Shown here: positions 5,222 to 8,762 of the stretch, piece after piece
How the letters are laid out: each line of letters opens with the position of its first letter
Numbering within the stretch: position 1 is the first letter of the stretch
NCBI GenBank assembly: GCA_964461295.1
Contig: CAYWTX010000260.1
Coordinates: forward strand, 1-8,762
Direction: 5' to 3'
Length of the DNA stretch: 8,762 bases
Source of the DNA: CAYWTX01 sp964461295
GTDB taxonomy: Bacteria; Planctomycetota; Phycisphaerae; SM23-33
Notes under the pieces: model-generated
Seen by the model: the letters and a program-made list of their open reading frames with translations, nothing else
What the model was told of the DNA's origin: nothing
Databases searched by the model: none
Translations under genes and position numbers: made by a program

Positions 5222-6604
5222 GTGACCGGCAGACTCTTCCTGATCCCGGCAATGCTGCCGCTGCTGTTCCTGGCCGCCTCGGCCGGCGGCGCCGACGCCG
5301 TGCCCGCCCGCGCCGCCGATGAGGACATGCTCCGGGCCATCCAGGAACTCCAGGCCCGCCTCCGGCAGCAGGAACAGCGCCTCGCCGAACTGGAGGGCCG
5401 CAAGAGCGACGCCAACGCCGCTGCGGCCGCCCTCGCCCAGGCCGCCAGACAACTCGTCGCCGACGCCGTCGCCCGCCCCGGCATGCCCCGGTGGCTCGAT
5501 GGGCTGTCGTTCTACGGCAACCTGCGCCTGCGGTATCAGAACGACTGTTTCAGCGGCGAGGATGTCACCCTCAAACCCCGCAACCGTTTCCGCTACCGCA
5601 TCCGCGCCGGCATCATCAAAACCTGGCTGGACGACCAGCTCGAAACCGGCTTCCAGCTCTCCGGCAGCGAGACCGGCGACGCCACGACCACCAACGAGAC
5701 CATGGGCGACAACTTCGCCCGCGACGGCCCCTGGATCAACCTCGCCTACGCCTCCTACCGCCCCAAGCCGCTGCCCGGACTCACCCTCACCGGCGGGCGA
5801 ATGCTCAACCCCCTCGTCCAGACCGACCTCGTCTGGGACGCCGACGTCTATCCCGAAGGCTTCTGGGCCGGCTACCGCGCCAAGCCCTGCGACACCTTCG
5901 AGCCGTTCGCGGGCGTCGGCTACTTCCTGCTCAACGAGAACTTCAAGGCCCCTTTCGGCGCCGACGCCGACTCCGCCGGCCACGCCCTGGACACCACCGC
6001 CCGCGACGCCACGCTCTGCGTCTACCAGGCCGGCTTCGCCTGGACGCTGGCGAAGGACGTGAAGTGGACGCTGGCTGGCACGTACTACGACCACGAGAAC
6101 ATCGAAACGGGCTTCCGCGCCGCGTGCGGCAACAACACCCAGACCATCGCCTTCCCGCCCCCCGCGACGGGCAGCTACACCCGCCTGGCCGCCGGCCAGT
6201 TCAAGGTCGTCAACGTGCTGAACAAGCTCGACTTCCGCCTTCTGGACCTGCCCTGGACGGCCTATTTCGACATCCTGCACAACACCGCCAACCACGATCG
6301 CGGCCTCTACGCCGAGCAGGACACCGCCTTCGCCATCGGCCTGAAGGTCGGCCAGAACAAGAAACGCGGCGACTGGTCGCTGGGATACACCTACAAGTAT
6401 GTTGAGGCGAATTCGACGCTGGGCGAACTAGCCGACGGCGACTTCGGCGGGACCAACGCCAAAGGCAGCGCCTGGCGGGCTGTGTACAACCTCGCCGACT
6501 TCCTCACCGTGGGCACGTCGCTGTTCTGGTTCGAGCCCATCGCCGGCCCGCGCGAGGACCAGCGAACCGTCATGACGCGCGTCGAGCTCATCTGGAGCTT
6601 CTGA
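5222..6604 (+). CDS. Putative outer-membrane porin, second of a tandem pair
   Basis: This is a 460-residue paralogue of the porin just upstream, collinear along nearly its whole length. Shared blocks include ETGFQL, TTTNETMGDNFARD, LAYASYRPK, PEGFWAGYR, ENFKAPFG, LPWTAYFD, TAF/YAIGLK-like and SLFWFEP; it ends IWSF with the terminal Phe. Residues 1 to about 26 form a signal peptide (MTGRLFLIPAMLPLLFLAAS, then cleavage near ADA). A short coiled coil follows (QELQARLRQQEQRLAELE, 41-58). The signal peptide and the linker at 60-88 are the parts that differ most. The start is the GTG at 5222, with AAAGGA six bases upstream. The ATG at 5252 has no ribosome site and would shorten the signal. The frame stays open far upstream through the first porin, but that is a shadow. 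Probably co-transcribed with the first porin. Solute unknown; duplication may have allowed split specificity or expression. Confidence 0.87.
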   Translation: MTGRLFLIPAMLPLLFLAASAGGADAVPARAADEDMLRAIQELQARLRQQEQRLAELEGRKSDANAAAAALAQAARQLVADAVARPGMPRWLDGLSFYGNLRLRYQNDCFSGEDVTLKPRNRFRYRIRAGIIKTWLDDQLETGFQLSGSETGDATTTNETMGDNFARDGPWINLAYASYRPKPLPGLTLTGGRMLNPLVQTDLVWDADVYPEGFWAGYRAKPCDTFEPFAGVGYFLLNENFKAPFGADADSAGHALDTTARDATLCVYQAGFAWTLAKDVKWTLAGTYYDHENIETGFRAACGNNTQTIAFPPPATGSYTRLAAGQFKVVNVLNKLDFRLLDLPWTAYFDILHNTANHDRGLYAEQDTAFAIGLKVGQNKKRGDWSLGYTYKYVEANSTLGELADGDFGGTNAKGSAWRAVYNLADFLTVGTSLFWFEPIAGPREDQRTVMTRVELIWSF

Positions 6605-6747
6605 GGAACTTGCGGGCGCGATGCGGGCGTTGCCCTCGATCGGAACCGCAGGAAAGACGAACCCCCATCTCCCAGGGCGCCGTGGGCGCAAGCGGCGCCG
6701 CGTATCGAGCTCCCGCACTCGGCCTCAACGGGACGTTCCACAATGCG

Positions 6748-7425
6748 CTACGGCGTCCACTCGGTCCGTTTCGGCGGGATGGTCCCGATCTTCTTGGGCG
6801 GAACCGTTCCAGGCTCGGGACGAAGCTGGCAGCCCTCGCCGGTGCATTGGGCGCCCGACGAAGACGAACCGCTCGCGCCGCCCCAACTCGGGCTCCACAG
6901 CGAACTGCCCGACGACGACGGCAACGTCCACGACGGCGTCTTGGGCCTCGCCGAGGCCACCGGCGTCTGCGCCGGCCGGCCCACCAGGGCCGTCAGCGGG
7001 CCGCGGAACTCGGCCGCCGCGTGGTTGAACACCCAGCGCTGCTTCTCTTGGCCGCGGACGAAGAGAATCGTCGTCGGCACCCAGAACAGCTTGTACTTGT
7101 CCATGATCCGCTGGCTCGTCTCGGCCATCGTCGCCTCGCGAATCTTGAACCGCACGAACTGCACCTGCCCGGCGTACTCATCCATCAACTGCTCCAGCTC
7201 AGCCTCCTGCACCACGCACGTCGGGCAGTTGTCCTTGTAGAAGTCCACCAACACCGGGCGCGTGGATCGCTGGATCGTCATCAGCAACTGGCTGTCGGTC
7301 TGCGCGACGGGGATCTTCCCCTCCGGCGTGCAGCCGCCCAGGACGCAAGCGAAGATGGAGCAGGCGACCACGCCCGCCGCCGCCCCTGTCAGCTTCGTGC
7401 TGTTTCCGCCACGTGGATGCCGCAT
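6748..7425 (-). CDS. Thioredoxin-fold lipoprotein with CPTC motif and low-complexity tail
   Basis: A 225-residue exported protein. The N-terminus has Arg/Lys, a hydrophobic stretch and a lipobox-like LGGC, so Cys32 is probably lipidated and the protein anchored outside the cytoplasm. Residues about 42-150 form a thioredoxin fold: RPVLVDFYKDNCPTCVVQE with redox pair Cys67/Cys70, FVRFKI strand (90-95), and the cis-proline loop WVPTTILFV (115-123). Such proteins reduce or exchange disulfides, for example when preparing cytochrome c or other envelope proteins. The tail (151-225) is unusual: Ser/Pro/Gly/Trp-rich with Cys194 and Cys199 (CTGEGC), then GTVPPKK and GTIPPKR, an imperfect repeat. The ATG at 7425 has GGAG 6 bases upstream and a promoter just behind. 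The frame's earlier ATG at 7452 lies before the predicted transcription start. It is divergent from the cytochrome gene, which may be a partner, and converges on the second porin across 143 featureless bases (6605-6747). Confidence 0.87.
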   Translation of the reverse strand: MRHPRGGNSTKLTGAAAGVVACSIFACVLGGCTPEGKIPVAQTDSQLLMTIQRSTRPVLVDFYKDNCPTCVVQEAELEQLMDEYAGQVQFVRFKIREATMAETSQRIMDKYKLFWVPTTILFVRGQEKQRWVFNHAAAEFRGPLTALVGRPAQTPVASARPKTPSWTLPSSSGSSLWSPSWGGASGSSSSGAQCTGEGCQLRPEPGTVPPKKIGTIPPKRTEWTP

Positions 7426-7453
7426 GTTCTTCTCCGTTAGGCCGTAAAGCATT

Positions 7454-7481
7454 ACTATCGGTCCGTCAGACGCCCTGGCAA
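7454..7481 (-). promoter_or_regulatory. Candidate promoter of the thioredoxin-like lipoprotein gene
   Basis: On the minus strand, TTGCCA (7481-7476, five of six matches) is followed by a 16-base spacer and GATAGT (7459-7454, four of six). The predicted start near 7447 gives a leader of about 22 bases with the GGAG site, and supports translation from 7425. Confidence 0.45.
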
Positions 7482-7743
7482 CAGTGCTTCTTCGCCTTCT
7501 CCCCCGACGAGCGATCCGGCCCTTCCTTTGGTCGGCGGTCGAAATTGACCCGCTTGGGGTGATTCTAGTGATCCCGGGCCGCCGAAACCTAGAGAATTTC
7601 GCCTCCCGCCCCTACCCGCCCCTACGGTATTCGACCTAAGGCCTTCAGCATCTTTTACCCGCTGCTGCCTGAATGCACCCTGAAGCCCCCGGACCGGTCG
7701 CGCGTGTGCGAGCACGCCGGCGAAACCGGGTGAGCCTTTCCTC
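7482..7743. other. Divergent intergenic region, no gene seen
   Basis: Between the two outward-facing promoter candidates there is non-coding-looking DNA. It contains a tandem 10-bp repeat CCCGCCCCTA at about 7606-7624, a TTGACC at 7545-7550 without a good -10 partner, and no heptamer array. The frame open on the minus strand here (7455-7715) has no ribosome site, overlaps the promoter and has no recognisable composition. I saw no riboswitch or tRNA-like fold. Confidence 0.5.
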
Positions 7744-7771
7744 TTGACCTGCGGCGGCGCACCATTAGCAT
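7744..7771 (+). promoter_or_regulatory. Candidate promoter of the tetraheme cytochrome gene
   Basis: TTGACC (7744-7749, five of six matches), a 16-base spacer, then TAGCAT (7766-7771, four of six). A start near 7778 leaves a leader of about 33 bases containing AGGAGT (7801-7806) before the ATG at 7811. It is the best-placed signal in the region. Confidence 0.5.
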
Positions 7772-7810
7772 ATCAGCCCCGGTTTCGGTACTGCGAAGGA
7801 AGGAGTGACC

Positions 7811-8401
7811 ATGCGTAGGGACAGGTTTACTGGCTGGGCGATCTACGCGGCGGCGGGCGTGGTGCTTCCGGCGCTGGTGATGGGTTGCCCGACGGCTGCG
7901 CCGCGGAGCGCCTCCCACGAGCTGCGAAGGATGCCCCCGCCGGACCTCACGCCGGAGCAGCAGGACGCGAAGGTCAAACAGATCGTGGCGGCCGTGAAGG
8001 CCAAGCCCGCCAGCCCGCCGGACAGTTCTTTCTGCTTCGTATGCCACGGGAACTACAAGAGGGAGTCGTTGGTCACCAGGCACGCGAAGAAGAATATCGG
8101 GTGCGCCCGCTGCCACGGCTCGTCGGACAAGCACTCGGCCGACGAAGACGGCCTGGTGCCGCCGGAGATTCTCTACCCCCGCGCGGCGATCAATCGGTCG
8201 TGCATGACCTGCCACCCGGTGGTGAAGCTTGCGGCCGAGCCCAGGCACACGAAGGTGCTGCTGGACAAAGCGGACGGGCCGGTGTGCATGGACTGCCACG
8301 GCAAGGGGCACAAGCTGGCCCAGCGGACCCGCGTGTGGAACCCTTGGACGAGCAAGCTGGTCTACGACGACGGCGTGAGGATGGGGGAAAGGAAGAAGTA
8401 G
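7811..8401 (+). CDS. Tetraheme c-type cytochrome, probable lipoprotein
   Basis: A 196-residue exported electron carrier. Four CxxCH heme c sites are visible: CFVCH (75-79), CARCH (98-102), CMTCH (131-135) and CMDCH (159-163). Histidines outside these motifs (36, 91, 107, 146, 167) could supply distal ligands, His91 (TRHAKK) and His146 (PRHTK) being the likeliest for bis-His hemes, as in cytochrome c3/c7-like and NapC/NrfH-like families. The N-terminus is MRRDR plus a hydrophobic stretch ending VMGC, so Cys26 is a likely lipid attachment site; otherwise this part would be a membrane anchor. No catalytic site is evident, so the role is probably electron transfer in the periplasm or at a membrane face. 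The ATG at 7811 has AGGAGT 4-5 bases upstream; a GTG at 7805 overlaps that site and is less likely. It is divergent from the thioredoxin-like lipoprotein gene. Its TAG leads directly into heptamer array D. Confidence 0.92.
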   Translation: MRRDRFTGWAIYAAAGVVLPALVMGCPTAAPRSASHELRRMPPPDLTPEQQDAKVKQIVAAVKAKPASPPDSSFCFVCHGNYKRESLVTRHAKKNIGCARCHGSSDKHSADEDGLVPPEILYPRAAINRSCMTCHPVVKLAAEPRHTKVLLDKADGPVCMDCHGKGHKLAQRTRVWNPWTSKLVYDDGVRMGERKK

Positions 8402-8540
8402 CCGGTAGCCGGTGACCGGTGACCGAGAGCCGTCGGCGAGCAGGATGAGTCAAGTTCGCGCTAAGCGAGTCGGCGGTACAAGCGCGTCCAAGAAACTACT
8501 GGTTGCGGGCTACTGGCTCCTGACCACCGGTTACTAGTTC
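8402..8540. repeat. Heptamer inverted repeat between two convergent stop codons (array D)
   Basis: The left arm 8402-8436 reads CCGGTAG, CCGGTGA, CCGGTGA, CCGAGAG, CCGTCGG directly after the cytochrome TAG (8399-8401). The right arm 8499-8540 reads CTGGTTG, CGGGCTA, CTGGCTC, CTGACCA, CCGGTTA, CTAGTTC, again at a strict 7-bp period, and includes the TAG (8536-8534) of the minus-strand gene. The outer parts are partly complementary: AGTAGCCGGT near the left stop pairs with the AGTAACCGGT seen on the opposite strand, with one wobble. The 62 bases between the arms are not repetitive. Each transcript would carry repeat sequence straight after its stop. It may serve as a shared 3' boundary. Confidence 0.8.
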
Positions 8541-8762
8541 AGGGCGCTCTGGCTGAGCAGAGACGTGCGGCCCGAGCCGATGCGGAACTCCGGGACGCCT
8601 TCGGGCCAGAGGGTGAGGAACAGGCCGAGATCGTTGGTGCGGGCGTCGGCGACGAACGTGGCGCCGACGTACCAGCGGGGGAACTTGCGGATGAGGGTGA
8701 TGCTGCTGCCGACGGCCTTGCCGCCGCTGTACTCGGTGTCGTACTGCTGCATGAAGTTGACG
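8534..8762 (-). CDS. C-terminal part of a probable outer-membrane beta-barrel protein (partial)
   Basis: Only the last 75 residues are present; the frame is open to the window edge (VNFMQQYDTEYSGGKAV at the upstream end), so the Met at 8752 is internal and the true start lies outside. The visible part alternates polar and hydrophobic/aromatic residues in strand-like runs (SSITLIRKF, WYVGATFVAD, DLGLFLTLWP) joined by short turns, as in the closing strands of an outer-membrane barrel. The ending (EFRIGSG then a Ser/Leu-rich tail) and the YD...Y pattern recall the C-terminus of LptD/OstA-like LPS-assembly proteins, but this is impression rather than proof and no diagnostic motif is in view. It ends with TAG at 8536-8534 inside array D and converges on the cytochrome gene. 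Confidence 0.6.
   Translation of the reverse strand, partial: VNFMQQYDTEYSGGKAVGSSITLIRKFPRWYVGATFVADARTNDLGLFLTLWPEGVPEFRIGSGRTSLLSQSALN

Noticed and set aside
3627..5252. 541-codon minus-strand frame opposite the first porin
   Set aside because: Gly/Val/Glu-rich shadow of a beta-barrel gene. It begins in array C and has no ribosome site or known domain. A matching shadow occurs opposite the second porin (4988-6295).
6605..6747. Terminator between the converging second porin and thioredoxin-like genes
   Set aside because: A few GGCGCC inverted repeats are present, but no stem followed by a T-run on either strand and no heptamer array.
7455..7715. 86-codon minus-strand frame in the divergent intergenic region
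   Set aside because: No ribosome site, it overlaps the promoter candidate of the thioredoxin-like gene, and it has no recognisable composition.
7655..8311. 218-codon minus-strand frame opposite the cytochrome gene
   Set aside because: It is antisense to four well-formed CxxCH motifs and crosses the cytochrome promoter; a GC-driven shadow.

Overview
The window is GC-rich chromosomal DNA with bacterial gene structure: purine-rich ribosome binding sites, sigma70-like promoter candidates, signal peptides and lipoprotein boxes, and outer-membrane beta-barrel proteins ending in Phe. Putative porins with an N-terminal coiled coil, a tetraheme c-type cytochrome and a long-form SAICAR synthase would suit a Gram-negative bacterium of the Planctomycetota/PVC type, probably from an environmental or metagenomic assembly. 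That assignment is inference from gene style. There is no rRNA or other phylogenetic marker here.

Left part (1-3544, all minus strand). In transcription order the genes are a KDPG/KHG-type aldolase (2891-3544), an unrecognised multi-pass membrane protein (1988-2812), the purine enzyme PurC (846-1739) and a flavin-reductase-like FMN-binding protein (132-662). Gaps of about 80 to 250 bp separate them. purC and the flavin reductase gene each have their own promoter candidate, so this looks like a run of mostly independent units rather than one tight operon. The purC promoter sits so close to the ATG that the message may be leaderless.

Middle (3726-6604, plus strand). Two consecutive genes encode 460-residue putative porins that are clear tandem duplicates. 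A heptamer-repeat hairpin fills most of the gap between them.

Right part (6748-8762). A thioredoxin-fold lipoprotein with a CPTC motif (minus strand) is divergent from a tetraheme c-type cytochrome with a probable lipobox (plus strand), across a 385-bp intergenic region. The cytochrome converges on the 3' end of a probable outer-membrane beta-barrel gene (minus strand) that runs off the window. From the porins rightward the theme is the cell envelope and extracytoplasmic redox.

The most unusual signal is not a gene. Four intergenic stretches (1-130, 1781-1835, 5109-5201, 8402-8540) are degenerate arrays with a strict 7-bp period. Each unit is a roughly self-complementary 4-bp core (AATT, CCGG, AGCT or CYRG type) plus 3 variable bases. 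Three of the four are folded into inverted repeats that start at, or within a few bases of, a stop codon. The best is a 114-bp palindrome with only three mismatches by hand count. Core sequences differ between sites but the period and architecture are shared, which suggests a common generating process. The closest precedent I know is the heptanucleotide repeats of cyanobacteria.
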